DNA of 30,082 bases from Dehalococcoidia bacterium (GCA_030606165.1 JAUWGZ010000005.1:1-30082), one strand, 5' to 3'. Positions 15,698-24,458 are shown, numbered from the stretch's first letter. Made by a program: numbers and translations. Notes: generated by a model from the letters alone, not told the origin.

Positions 15698-16897
15698 ATG
15701 TTCGACTTAATTCCTTCAGGCAGTGTTACCTCAGCTTCGGGATTCCTGGCTGGGGCGGTGCATGCTGGAATAAAGGATAAAGATGAGCTTGATTTAGCTA
15801 TTCTTTGCTCCGAAGTGCCCTGTAAGGCTGCCGGCGTTTTTACTAACAGCCAAATTAAATCAGCGCCGGTTATTTTATCTCAGAAGCATATAGCAAAAGG
15901 GCGAGCACAGGCCGTAGTGGTAAATTCCGGTTGTGCCAATGCCTGCATGGGTGGGCAAGGACTGGCAGATGCCCTGGGAATGGCAAATCTGGCAGCAGCC
16001 AAGCTAGGCATATATCCTGAGGAAGCCCTTGTCGCCAGTACCGGTATCATTGGCGTGCCTTTGCCTATGGATAAAATCAGGGCTGGAATTCCTAAAATAA
16101 AGCCAACCAAAGGAGGAGGTCACGATTTTTGCCGGGCAATAATGACCACGGATACCAGACCCAAGGAGATGGCCGTCCAGGTAGATTTAAAAGGAACTAA
16201 GTTCACCATTGGTGGGGTGGCTAAAGGCATAGGTATGATTCATCCCAGCATGGCTACCATGCTTTGTTTTATCGCCACCGATGCTGTGGTGAGTGCTTAT
16301 TTCCTGCGCGTAGCATTACAAAAGGCGGTGGACCGCTCTTTCAACATGGTAAGTATTGATGGCGATACCAGCCCCAACGATTGTGCATTTCTATTGGCCA
16401 ACGGCTTGGCTGGTAACGAGCCTATTGACTTCGATAGTGGCGGTGATTTCCAGGAAGCCTTAAATGCAGTTTGCACTCATCTGGCTAAGTCCATGGCTCG
16501 GGATGGAGAGGGAGCCACAAAACTTATTGAAGTCATAGTAGAAAGGGCGGAAGACCAGGCTGGGGCCCGCCAGGCAGCTCGAACTATCGCTAGTTCACCG
16601 CTGGTGAAAGCAGCCATCCATGGCAACGACCCTAATTGGGGGCGTATCGTTGCTGCCCTGGGGCGAAGCGGAGCAAGGGTGAGAGAAGACAGATTGGATG
16701 TCTATTTGAACGACGTTTGTGTCGTGAAGCAGGGTTGCCCCACCCCCTTCAGCAAAGGGGAAATGATATCGGCTTTGAGCAACAGCGATAATGTGCTCAT
16801 AAGGCTATGCCTGCATTTAGGAGACGGCCAGGCCACCGCCTGGGGCTGTGACCTCTCTGAGGAATATGTTAGGATAAATAGCGGGTATACCACATAA
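15698..16897 (+). CDS. argJ: Bifunctional ornithine acetyltransferase / N-acetylglutamate synthase
   Basis: A 399-residue enzyme that transfers the acetyl group from N-acetylornithine to glutamate and, in the bifunctional type, also uses acetyl-CoA, recycling acetyl in arginine synthesis. The self-cleavage site HPSMATMLCF is present; the nucleophile threonine of the new beta chain is about T187. The flanking GGVAKGIGM and MVSIDGDTSPND motifs are typical, as is GNDPNWGRIVAALGRSGA. I chose ATG 15698 over an upstream TTG (15680) because it gives the family's usual N-terminus (MFDLIPSGSVTSASGF) and lies at the expected position after the promoter. The stop overlaps the argB start (TAATG), so the two are translationally coupled. 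Confidence 0.95.
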   Translation: MFDLIPSGSVTSASGFLAGAVHAGIKDKDELDLAILCSEVPCKAAGVFTNSQIKSAPVILSQKHIAKGRAQAVVVNSGCANACMGGQGLADALGMANLAAAKLGIYPEEALVASTGIIGVPLPMDKIRAGIPKIKPTKGGGHDFCRAIMTTDTRPKEMAVQVDLKGTKFTIGGVAKGIGMIHPSMATMLCFIATDAVVSAYFLRVALQKAVDRSFNMVSIDGDTSPNDCAFLLANGLAGNEPIDFDSGGDFQEALNAVCTHLAKSMARDGEGATKLIEVIVERAEDQAGARQAARTIASSPLVKAAIHGNDPNWGRIVAALGRSGARVREDRLDVYLNDVCVVKQGCPTPFSKGEMISALSNSDNVLIRLCLHLGDGQATAWGCDLSEEYVRINSGYTT

Positions 16898-17691
16898 TGC
16901 AAAAGGGAATCATAGTAGTCAAGATTGGCGGCAGCACCCTGGGCAATCACGACACTACCTTAGAAGACCTGGTGGAGCTTCAGAAACAGGGTAAGTCCCT
17001 GGTGGTGGTTCATGGCGGCGCCAAGGTGACTTCCGAGTGGCTCGCCCGCCTTGGCATTCCCACCAGCTTTATAAACGGGTTGAGGGTTACCGATGCCGAG
17101 ACCCTGAAGGTGGTGGCTGCGGCGTTGGGTGGGCTGGTCAACAAAGAACTGGTAGTAGCTATCCAGGCTCTGGGAGGAAAGGCAGTAAGCTTAAGTGGCT
17201 GCGACGGCAACTTGCTCTGGGCAAGTATCAAGAGCCCCGAGCTGGGCTATGCCGGTGAAGTCGTCGCCGTTGACCCCACTCCGCTGAAGCTATTGCTAGA
17301 TGCCGGCTATATGCCAGTGGTCTCGCCTGTAAGTTACGGCTCGGTCGAAGGCCGGACGATGCTGCTCAATGTTAACGGAGATACCGCTGCCGGGGAAATT
17401 GCCGCGGCATTAGCCGCGGAAAAACTCGTATTCCTGACCGATGTTGATGGTATTCACGATGGGTCGGGGAAGGCGATCCCCAGGCTCAACCTGGCCGAGG
17501 CCAAGAATATGCTCGTCTCCGGAGTAGCTTCGGGGGGCATGGTCCCTAAAATAGAAGCCAGCCTTAGAGCCCTGACTACCACGCAGGTCGTGCGCATCAC
17601 AGATGGCAAAATTTCCCATGCTTTACTCTATGAGATTACCGGACAAGCTCGGCAAACTGAATCAAGAGGTACAACAATTGTCCCAGAATAA
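16897..17691 (+). CDS. argB: Acetylglutamate kinase
   Basis: This 264-residue amino-acid kinase phosphorylates N-acetylglutamate, the second step of arginine synthesis and often the feedback-controlled one. The N-terminal KIGGSTLG and VVHGGAKVTSEWL motifs bind the phosphates; the family more often has three glycines where this one reads HGGA. INGLRVTDAETLKVV, the substrate segment NVNGDTAAGEIAAAL and the ATP-site FLTDVDGIHD and GGMVPKIEA are also visible. The start ATG overlaps the argJ stop by one base. There is no N-terminal extension of the arginine-sensitive hexameric type. Confidence 0.95.
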   Translation: MQKGIIVVKIGGSTLGNHDTTLEDLVELQKQGKSLVVVHGGAKVTSEWLARLGIPTSFINGLRVTDAETLKVVAAALGGLVNKELVVAIQALGGKAVSLSGCDGNLLWASIKSPELGYAGEVVAVDPTPLKLLLDAGYMPVVSPVSYGSVEGRTMLLNVNGDTAAGEIAAALAAEKLVFLTDVDGIHDGSGKAIPRLNLAEAKNMLVSGVASGGMVPKIEASLRALTTTQVVRITDGKISHALLYEITGQARQTESRGTTIVPE

Positions 17692-18874
17692 GTGGCAGAA
17701 GTTAGAGCAGAAGCTATTTCTTAGAACGGTGAATAGAGTCCCCGTGACCCTGGTTCGCGGTCAAGGAGCTTTGGCCTGGGATGACCAGGGCCGAGAATAT
17801 CTCGACTTCGTTGGCGGCTGGGCAGTAAACAGTCTGGGGCATTGCCCTCCGGTGGTAGTCGAGGCCCTGGAAAAGCAAGCTAAAACCCTGATCCAGGCGT
17901 CGAACCAGTTTTATACCATCCCCCAGATAGAGCTGGCACAGCTTCTAATTGGGCATAGCTGTCTCGACAGGGTTTTCTTTTGCAACAGCGGTGCTGAGGC
18001 TAATGAAGGGGCAGTGAAACTAGCTCGCAGGTATGGAAAGCTCCGACTCAATGGTGCCTACGAGGTCATTACTACCTATAGTTCTTTTCATGGGCGAACT
18101 CTGGCTATGACCGCAGCCACGGGGCAAGGTAAGTTTCAGGAGCTCTACGTACCTCTGCCTGAGGGCTTTGTCAACGTGGAATATAACAATGTCGAGGCGG
18201 TCAAGCGGGCAACCAGTGAGCAGACCTGTGCTGTAATACTGGAGCCAGTCCAGGGAGAAGGCGGGGTGAACATACCTGACGATGACTATCTCAAAAAGGT
18301 GCAAAGCTGGTGTCGGGAAAAGGGAATCCTTTTTATTCTGGATGAAGTCCAGACGGGCATTGGGCGAACGGGAACCCTCTTCGCCTATGAGCAGTACGGG
18401 GTCGAGCCGGACATGATGACTTTGGCAAAGGGACTGGGCAGTGGTGTACCCATCGGCGCTCTCTTAGCCAGAGAAAATGTCTCCCTTTTTTCCCCGGGCG
18501 AGCACGGCTCGACCTTTGGTGGCAACCCACTGGTTTGTGCCGCCGCTCATGCCGCCTTGAAATACATCATTGATAACGACATACCGGGAAAGGTTAAACG
18601 AGTAGGGAATTATTTCATGACCAGGCTGGAAAGCCTGAAGCAGCAGTTTGATTTTATCACTGAGCTAAGAGGCCGGGGACTCTTGATAGCTTTAGAGTTT
18701 AACCAGGAAATCGCCGAGAAACTGGTGCTGGCTTGCCTTGATAGAGGCTTATTGGTCAACAAAGTGAAGCCGAATGCTCTACGCTTTATGCCTCCCCTTA
18801 TCATCACCGAAAAGGAAGTGGACAAGGCGATAGGCATTCTGGGGGATGTGTTGGGAGAAATTACGAAATGCTAA
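17678..18874 (+). CDS. argD: Acetylornithine aminotransferase
   Basis: This PLP-dependent class-III aminotransferase converts N-acetylglutamate semialdehyde to N-acetylornithine. The N-terminal WDDQGREYLDFVGGWAVNSL, the FFCNSGAEANEGAVKLARRYG motif, the cofactor aspartate in FILDEVQTGIGRTG and the Schiff-base lysine in TLAKGLGSGVPIGA are all present. The start is uncertain. I prefer TTG 17678, which follows AAGAGGT by eight bases and gives the usual short lead before NKWQKLEQKLF (398 residues, 14-base overlap with argB). The ATGs at 17603, 17618 and 17630 would add residues read from inside argB and lack ribosome-binding sites. Confidence 0.92.
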   Translation: MSQNKWQKLEQKLFLRTVNRVPVTLVRGQGALAWDDQGREYLDFVGGWAVNSLGHCPPVVVEALEKQAKTLIQASNQFYTIPQIELAQLLIGHSCLDRVFFCNSGAEANEGAVKLARRYGKLRLNGAYEVITTYSSFHGRTLAMTAATGQGKFQELYVPLPEGFVNVEYNNVEAVKRATSEQTCAVILEPVQGEGGVNIPDDDYLKKVQSWCREKGILFILDEVQTGIGRTGTLFAYEQYGVEPDMMTLAKGLGSGVPIGALLARENVSLFSPGEHGSTFGGNPLVCAAAHAALKYIIDNDIPGKVKRVGNYFMTRLESLKQQFDFITELRGRGLLIALEFNQEIAEKLVLACLDRGLLVNKVKPNALRFMPPLIITEKEVDKAIGILGDVLGEITKC

Positions 18875-18875
18875 A

Positions 18876-19005
18876 AGAAATGCAAAAGGCAAAAGTAAAA
18901 ATGGCAAAATGACAGGGAAAAATTTAAAAATCAGTTTAGTAAAGCCTTTTTGAACTTTGAATTTTGATATTTGCTAGAGTTTAGATATTAGGATTTAGGA
19001 CTTCT
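18876..19005. other. AT-rich spacer with a dispersed-repeat-like motif
   Basis: The argD-argG gap holds runs such as AATGCAAAAGGCAAAAGT and, further on, TTTTGAACTTTGAATTTTG. This is a pattern of A-rich then T-rich half-sites, and a degenerate relative (GTGCAAAAAGCAAAAGTTA and TTTTAAATTTTGATTTTG) sits between ftsK and apgM at 6560-6610. No gene is present; argF would be expected here in many clusters. The ribosome-binding site GGAGGAGG of argG lies at the right end. Confidence 0.45.
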
Positions 19006-19022
19006 CCGGAGGAGGTTATGAA

Positions 19023-20225
19023 ATGTCAGACAAGGTAGTATTGGCCTACAGCGGCGGCCTGGATACATCCGTGGCGATAAAATGGCTTGAGGAAAGACAT
19101 AACTTGAGAGTCATCACCTTCACCGTGGATATAGGCAATGTGCCTGACCTTGAGGCTATTAGACAAAAAGCGCTCAAAGTCGGAGCCATAAAAGCGTTTG
19201 TAGTCGACGCCAAAGAAACCTTTATTAAGTCTTTTGTTTTCCCCGCCCTCCAGGCCGATGCCGTTTATGAGGGGCAGTATCCCTTAGCCACAGCCCTGGG
19301 GCGTCCTCTCATCGCCCGACTCCTGGTGGAAACAGCTAAGAAGGAAGGGGCAACAACGGTCGCTCACGGCTGCACCGGCAAGGGCAATGACCAGGTGAGG
19401 ATTGATGTAGGCGTAGCCGCTCTAGCCCCCGAACTAAAGGTAATAGCCCCTGCCCGGGAGTGGAATATGACCCGAGAGCAAACAATTGAATATGCCCGGG
19501 CCCACGATATTTCTGTCCCTATCACCAGGGCCAGCCCGTATTCCATCGACGAGAACCTGTGGGGAAGGAGCATTGAATGTGGCGTGCTGGAAGACACCTG
19601 GAACGAACCACCCGAGGATGTCTTCCTGTGGACAAAGTCGCCTGAAAAAACACCGACTCGGCCTGCTTATCTGGAGATTGGCTTTGACCACGGGATACCG
19701 GTAAGCCTCGGTGGCGAAAAGTTAGAGCCTGTTGCCCTTGTCCAGAGGGTTCATGACCTAGCTGGCCAGTATGGCATAGGCCGGATTGACCATATCGAAA
19801 ATAGACTGGTGGGCATAAAATCGAGGGAGATTTATGAGGCGCCGGCTGCCATGGTCCTGCTGAAAGCGCACCAGGCCTTGGAAGACCTGGTGCTGGCCAA
19901 GGGGCAACTCCGCTTCAAGGCCAAGGTGGCCGCTGAGTATGCCGACCTCATCTATAATGGGCTATGGTTTACAGGTATGCGCCGGGACTTAGCCGCCTAT
20001 GTGGAAAGCACGCAAAGATACGTCACCGGCACCATAAGGGTAAAGCTCTTCAAAGGTAACTGCCAGATAGTGGGTAGAAAGTCGCCCTACTCCCTTTATG
20101 ACTACAGCCTGGCTACTTACGATAAGGGCGATGCCTTCGACCAGAGTGCCTCCCCCGGCTTCATCCATATCTGGGGCCTGCCAGCGAGAACCCAGGCCAG
20201 GGTGCAGCCAGAACCACCCGAATAA
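19023..20225 (+). CDS. argG: Argininosuccinate synthase
   Basis: A 400-residue enzyme that condenses citrulline and aspartate with ATP to argininosuccinate, the penultimate step of arginine synthesis. The ATP-pyrophosphatase loop AYSGGLDTSVAIKWL is at residues 8-22. The aspartate/citrulline site GCTGKGNDQVRIDVG and the segments ITRASPYSIDENLWGRSIE and MVLLKAHQALEDLVL are typical. The length matches the family. The ATG is five bases after GGAGGAGGT; an out-of-frame ATG at 19018 can be ignored. The gene is on the same strand as argJBD but separated by 148 bases. Its stop lies one base before copy 1 of the 63-bp element, which separates it from a convergent gene. Confidence 0.96.
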   Translation: MSDKVVLAYSGGLDTSVAIKWLEERHNLRVITFTVDIGNVPDLEAIRQKALKVGAIKAFVVDAKETFIKSFVFPALQADAVYEGQYPLATALGRPLIARLLVETAKKEGATTVAHGCTGKGNDQVRIDVGVAALAPELKVIAPAREWNMTREQTIEYARAHDISVPITRASPYSIDENLWGRSIECGVLEDTWNEPPEDVFLWTKSPEKTPTRPAYLEIGFDHGIPVSLGGEKLEPVALVQRVHDLAGQYGIGRIDHIENRLVGIKSREIYEAPAAMVLLKAHQALEDLVLAKGQLRFKAKVAAEYADLIYNGLWFTGMRRDLAAYVESTQRYVTGTIRVKLFKGNCQIVGRKSPYSLYDYSLATYDKGDAFDQSASPGFIHIWGLPARTQARVQPEPPE

Positions 20226-20226
20226 C

Positions 20227-20290
20227 GGTATTCGGGGGACATAATACCTGATTTGTAGTAAGCCTAATTGGCATGGTGTCCCTGGAATTC
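20227..20290 (+). repeat. 63-bp inverted-repeat element, copy 1
   Basis: The left part GGTATT...AATACC forms a short hairpin. The outer arms GGGACA (about 20235-20240) and TGTCCC (20277-20282) pair across the element. It fills the whole gap between argG (stop one base to the left) and the convergent NAD(P)-binding gene, whose TGA uses the element's last two bases. Confidence 0.85.
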
Positions 20291-20930
20291 AGTAAGCGAC
20301 AGTGAATCGTTCGCGAATGTGTTGCGAATGCTCAAGTTCATCGAGCATGGCAACGGCGTAGTCCTGCGTGGAGATTTTGCTTTCGCCTTCTTTGTTCTTA
20401 AGAAGCTGGTCTTTCCCAACCCGGTAATGCCCCGTCCGCTCTCCGGGGGCGATCGAGGCTGGCGGGCTCAAGAATGTCCATTCAAGTTTTCTTTCTTTTC
20501 TTAGCATGTAAAGTGTTTCCCTGGTTGCCAGTACTCCCTTTTTCACCTGCTCCGGGAAACTCGCCGTATCAATAAGCTGCACACCGGGGGCGACTTCAAG
20601 AGTTCCAGCCCCGCCGACAACCAGCAATCTTTTGATTCCCGACTTCTTGACCCCGCTGATAATCGCCTTATAACCCTTGATTTGCTCATTGTAGATATCG
20701 GGATTGCTCCAGCCGGGATTGTAGGCACTTATGACCGCGTCATGACCTTTCACGAGTTCGTCGACCTTATCTTTAAGAATGTCCGCTTTCACAATGGTAA
20801 GACGCGGATCCTGCACAGTTACCTTCTCAGGATGGCGTACAATCGCAGTTACCTGATGACCCCGCGTCAGTGCTTCATCGCGAATGAATGCTCCAATTTG
20901 TCCGCTTGCTCCGATGATTGCTATTCTCAT
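20289..20930 (-). CDS. NAD(P)-binding Rossmann protein (atypical SDR, NmrA-like)
   Basis: A 213-residue protein starting with the dinucleotide-binding motif MRIAIIGASGQIGAFI, with the glycines GxxGxIG of the atypical short-chain dehydrogenase group. It continues with TAIVRHPEKV, a cofactor-phosphate-binding type arginine region, DAVISAYNPG and RLLVVGGAGTLEV. The C-terminal WTFLSPPASIAPGERTGHYR and DYAVAMLDELE are common in the small epimerase-like NAD(P)H-binding group. No catalytic YxxxK is evident, so it may act as a redox sensor or reductase of unknown substrate. The start has AAGGAAGGG upstream and a TATAAT at about 20999-21004 (- strand). It lies 107 bases downstream of the VLRF1-like gene and may be separately transcribed. 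Confidence 0.8.
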   Translation of the reverse strand: MRIAIIGASGQIGAFIRDEALTRGHQVTAIVRHPEKVTVQDPRLTIVKADILKDKVDELVKGHDAVISAYNPGWSNPDIYNEQIKGYKAIISGVKKSGIKRLLVVGGAGTLEVAPGVQLIDTASFPEQVKKGVLATRETLYMLRKERKLEWTFLSPPASIAPGERTGHYRVGKDQLLKNKEGESKISTQDYAVAMLDELEHSQHIRERFTVAY

Positions 20931-21016
20931 AAACGTAACCCTTCCTTCTGGTGATTCGCACTCGCGTAGGTTTCCTCACGCTGGATTTACTTGTACCTAT
21001 TATACAACATTTTCGG

Positions 21017-21080
21017 GATATTCTGGGGACATAATACCTAATTCGTAGTAGGCCTAATTGGTATGGCGTCATTGGAATTT
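21017..21080 (+). repeat. 63-bp inverted-repeat element, copy 2
   Basis: This is the most diverged copy: GATATT instead of GGTATT, and GCGTCATTGG where the others have GTGTCCCTGG. It overlaps the last codons and the TAG stop (21038-21040) of the VLRF1-like gene. Confidence 0.85.
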
Positions 21081-21844
21081 GTAGAGTTATCCTCGCACCA
21101 TTCGATCACATCGGTTGACCAGACGGTGCCGATGGCTTTTTCCAGTACCGCCTTGCGTGGCTCAGGTATATCCAGCAGCGTTCGCAAGATGCGGTTCTCA
21201 AATTGGCTTAGGAAGGGACACTGTTTACGCAGTGAGAGTATTGTAGTTCTTGCTCCGCCGTAGATCAGATAGTCCAGTGACCGGGCATAGGGCTCGATAT
21301 GCTCCTGCACATGACCGCAAACTCGGTCCAGAAACTGCTCTATTTGCTTTTCCCGGTGCCGTGCAAACCGCGCCTGCGAGGAACCACCCTTCTTGTGGCG
21401 GGCGTGCACTAAGCCTGTTCCCGTCTTGCTATCTATGAGCTTTGTGCCCCGGCAGATGCCAATGCTGTATGCTCCTAAGCGAACCAGAACCAGAGCGATA
21501 AGGAAGTCATGACTGAGAAGAGAACGTAATAGACCAACATCATAGCCAGCGGTGATATATTCTTCTACGATCGGAAATGGGGGCATGACTAGGTACATTC
21601 GCGGCGGGCTCCAGAAAAACGCCGCTCCCATTCCCGAGCCGGCAATAACCTCAGCCATGCCTGGCGGTATGGCAGGTGTGGCAAACACCTGTCCCAGCAG
21701 ATTTTCAACCCTGGCTTGAGGCGTCCCCTGTGGGAGGTATAAAGATATCGCCTTGCCTTCTGTCAAAGCCAGCTCATCCAGAAAGCCGAGCATCTGCGAC
21801 CTGCCGAGACGGAATCTCCTTGATATGAACATAATATCAATCAC
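21038..21844 (-). CDS. Vms1-like release-factor homologue (VLRF1/baeRF type peptidyl-tRNA hydrolase)
   Basis: A 268-residue protein. The N-terminal part (about 20-130) is an alpha/beta domain as in archaeo-eukaryotic-type release factors of bacteria. The key segment is about residues 146-170, with HARHKKGGSSQARFARHREK. The GGSSQ (153-157) with its invariant glutamine Q157 corresponds to the catalytic loop of Vms1/ANKZF1-like VLRF1 proteins, which release nascent chains from tRNA on stalled large subunits. The rest is a helical C-terminus with PCP-like charged helices. The start is GTG 21844; an ATG four codons in, behind GGGTG, is an alternative. It follows mutS2 by 22 bases. The final residues and stop are encoded by repeat copy 2. 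The family assignment comes from motif recognition, not from a search. Confidence 0.7.
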   Translation of the reverse strand: MIDIMFISRRFRLGRSQMLGFLDELALTEGKAISLYLPQGTPQARVENLLGQVFATPAIPPGMAEVIAGSGMGAAFFWSPPRMYLVMPPFPIVEEYITAGYDVGLLRSLLSHDFLIALVLVRLGAYSIGICRGTKLIDSKTGTGLVHARHKKGGSSQARFARHREKQIEQFLDRVCGHVQEHIEPYARSLDYLIYGGARTTILSLRKQCPFLSQFENRILRTLLDIPEPRKAVLEKAIGTVWSTDVIEWCEDNSTNSNDAIPIRPTTN

Positions 21845-21866
21845 CCGGTCGAGCGAAATACTCTGG

Positions 21867-24254
21867 CTACATGCTGACTATGGTAACGCCGTCGCCGCCC
21901 TCACTCTGTTCCCCAGGCCGGAAAGACGTGACCAGCGGATGAGAGGCAAGAATCTCCCTAACAATCTGACGCACGGTGCCTGTGCCGATACCATGAATGA
22001 TGCGAACCCGGCTCAAGCCGCATAGAGACGCTTCGTTAAGGTAGTCTTCCAGCGCTATCTCAACCTCATCGGCCCTCTTTCCCCGCAGGTCAAGCTCGAG
22101 AGGGACCCTGGACTTGCTCAACCCCCTCGTTATCAGAGCACCACCCGTCTCCACCGCGCCAGTTGATGGTATCCTCTTTTCCACGCTGTCCAGCCTGAGA
22201 GTCATCTTCACTTTCCCGGCGTGGACTTCGACGAGCCCGCGTTCCTCAAAAACTGAAAGTACCGTCGCTGGCACGCCAGCCTCTTTCAGCCAGACGATAT
22301 CACCGGCGGTGATTGAGCCTGCCTCTGCTCCCTTTTCGTTTATCTCAACCGCTGGTCTTGCCTGCCATACCCCGGCATTCAACTGCTCCTGTGCCTCTGC
22401 TAGTGTCTTTTTTGCCTGCTCAATTTTTCCCCGCGATTTTTCCTTGCGCAATTCTGCTGTAGTCTCACGAATTTTCATGTGTAGTTCGGCAGCCTCGCGA
22501 ACTATCTGGTCACGTGTCTCTTTGATGATTCTTCGCCTGTCCTCTTCTAACTGGTTGAGCCTGTTTTTCAAGTCCGCGCCGTTCTGTTCTGCTTCACTCA
22601 GTTCCCTCTCCAGGCTGTGGTGAAGCGACTCTATATTCTTCTGCTCGGTCACCAGATGGGTAAGCAAAGCCTCGATCTCATGAGTGCTTTCGGAAAGCAT
22701 GTGTCGGGCGCGGGTGACAATCTCCGTCGGCAGTCCCAGGCGAGATGCTGTGGCCAGAGCATTGCTGCCGCCCGGGATACCCACAGTCAGGTGATAGGTG
22801 GGCGTCATGGTCACGGGGTTCACATCAAATGCCGCGTTTTGCATGCTGTCGGTAGCGTGAGCCAGCGCCTTTAGTTCGGTGTAATGAGTGGTGGCCACGG
22901 TCATCGTTCCCTTTAATAAGAAATGGAGCAGGATAGCGCGGGCGAGAGCCGAGCCTTCACCTGGGTCAGTGTTGGTGCCCAGTTCATCTAACAGCACTAG
23001 GCTCTTTGCCGTGGCGTTGTTGATGATGCCCACGATGTTGCCTATGTGCCAACTGAAGGTAGAAAGGGTCTGCTCGATGCTCTGCTCATCACCGATGTCG
23101 GCATATACGCCGTCATGAATGGGGATGCGGCTTTCCGCCTGAGCCGGAATGGGCAGGCCGGCCTGCGCCATCACGCTGAGAAGTCCTATGGTTTTGAGCG
23201 CGACCGTCTTACCACCGGTGTTGGGCCCGGTAATGATTAGAACGGAGAAATCCCGGCCAATCTCGACTGATAGCGGCACTGCCTTCTTTCCCAGCAGCGG
23301 ATGTCGGGCTTCGACTAGCCTGAGCACTCCGCCCAGTTCATGTCCATCTGCCCCAGCGCTTCTACCAGCGGCCACGATAATGGGTTCGGTAGCTTTGGCC
23401 TCCCTGGCATATCTGGCTTTAGCCAGCGCTAGGTCAATCTCAGCAATCAGTGCGATGTTACGTGAAATTTCGCTTTCAAATGCGCCAACTTCAGCACTGA
23501 GCATTGCCAGTATCCTTTCTGTTTCGTGCTTCTCTTCCGCAACCAGCTCGCGTAGTTCATTCTGTGCGTCTGTAGTTGTCCAGGGCTCAATAAATACAGT
23601 GGCCTCGGTATTGGAGACATCGTGGACAACGCCCTTTATCTGCCGGCGATATTCCACCTTGATAGGAATTACATACCGACCCTCCCGCTCGGTAACAATG
23701 GGTTCTTGGATTATTTTCCGTCCTCGGGGTGCCCTGATTATGGCTTCCAGGTGAGTGAGCAGCTCCTGGCGCGCTTCCCGCATTCTATGTCTCACCGACG
23801 CCAGTTTAGGTGAGGCGGTGTCCAAGAGGTCGCCGGTCGGACTCAAGCAGCCATCAATATCCTTTACGACCTGCTCCAGTGCCACAATGTCTCTGGCCAG
23901 ACCACTGAGTAACGGGAGTTCACTCGACAGGTTCATCAGGTGTTTTTTAAGCCTGTGGGCAGCGGCCAGCGTCTTTCTAATTTCCAGCAAGGACTGAGGG
24001 TCCAGGACTTTGCCGCGTGTCGCCATCTTCACCACTTCCCGGATATCAACAACATCGCCGATATGGATATCGGGACTGAGTGCAAGCAAACGGCGTGCCT
24101 CAGCCGACTGCCTGAGCCGCAGGTGGACCTCTTCTTCATCCGAGAGGGGAGTAAGGCTGAGGGCAAGCTCTCGGCTGGCGGAAAACGAAGTAAAGCGGGC
24201 CAATATCTCCCTTATCTTGTGGAATTCCAGCAGTTCTAAATCCCTGTCGCCCAA
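21867..24254 (-). CDS. mutS2: MutS2 (ribosome-collision/Smr-domain MutS paralogue)
   Basis: A 795-residue MutS-family ATPase. Residues about 1-300 are the MutS core and lever helices without the mismatch-recognition domain. Walker A is GPNTGGKTVALKT at about 338-350 and Walker B is LVLLDELGTNTDPGEGSALA. A long charged coiled coil (about 510-620) is followed by a KOW-like segment (AGDIVWLKEAGVPATVLSV). The C-terminal Smr domain has LDLRGKRADEVE and the HGIGTGTVR loop. In Bacillus subtilis, MutS2 splits collided ribosomes; older work links it to suppression of recombination. The start is TTG at 24254 behind GGGAAGGT. The VLRF1-like gene follows after 22 bases, which supports the ribosome-rescue role here. 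Confidence 0.95.
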   Translation of the reverse strand: MGDRDLELLEFHKIREILARFTSFSASRELALSLTPLSDEEEVHLRLRQSAEARRLLALSPDIHIGDVVDIREVVKMATRGKVLDPQSLLEIRKTLAAAHRLKKHLMNLSSELPLLSGLARDIVALEQVVKDIDGCLSPTGDLLDTASPKLASVRHRMREARQELLTHLEAIIRAPRGRKIIQEPIVTEREGRYVIPIKVEYRRQIKGVVHDVSNTEATVFIEPWTTTDAQNELRELVAEEKHETERILAMLSAEVGAFESEISRNIALIAEIDLALAKARYAREAKATEPIIVAAGRSAGADGHELGGVLRLVEARHPLLGKKAVPLSVEIGRDFSVLIITGPNTGGKTVALKTIGLLSVMAQAGLPIPAQAESRIPIHDGVYADIGDEQSIEQTLSTFSWHIGNIVGIINNATAKSLVLLDELGTNTDPGEGSALARAILLHFLLKGTMTVATTHYTELKALAHATDSMQNAAFDVNPVTMTPTYHLTVGIPGGSNALATASRLGLPTEIVTRARHMLSESTHEIEALLTHLVTEQKNIESLHHSLERELSEAEQNGADLKNRLNQLEEDRRRIIKETRDQIVREAAELHMKIRETTAELRKEKSRGKIEQAKKTLAEAQEQLNAGVWQARPAVEINEKGAEAGSITAGDIVWLKEAGVPATVLSVFEERGLVEVHAGKVKMTLRLDSVEKRIPSTGAVETGGALITRGLSKSRVPLELDLRGKRADEVEIALEDYLNEASLCGLSRVRIIHGIGTGTVRQIVREILASHPLVTSFRPGEQSEGGDGVTIVSM

Positions 24255-24395
24255 GGTAACCTTCCCAAGTCGCCTATACTCTTATCGACATATCAATCAT
24301 TGAATAGTATAAAGCAATCACCCAGTTTTCAAAAACTCGGCTCTTCCAGCCAGGGGCGGACGAAATTCCCTACGTCGTTTTAAAGAGAGTTTCAG

Positions 24396-24458
24396 GGTAT
24401 TCTGGGACATAATACCTGACTTGTAGTAGGCCTAATTGGTATGGTGTCCCTGGAATTC
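24396..24458 (+). repeat. 63-bp inverted-repeat element, copy 3
   Basis: It carries GGTATT...AATACC at the left, the palindrome TAGGCCTA in the centre and TGTCCC at the right. It overlaps the last eight codons and the TAG stop of the radical SAM gene. Confidence 0.9.

Noticed and set aside
17603..17677. Longer argD reading frame starting at ATG 17603
   Set aside because: The extra residues are read inside argB, lack a ribosome-binding site and do not look like the ArgD N-terminus.
22114..23754. Several + strand ORFs of 80-200 residues opposite mutS2
   Set aside because: Serine-rich shadow frames of a gene with intact family motifs on the other strand.
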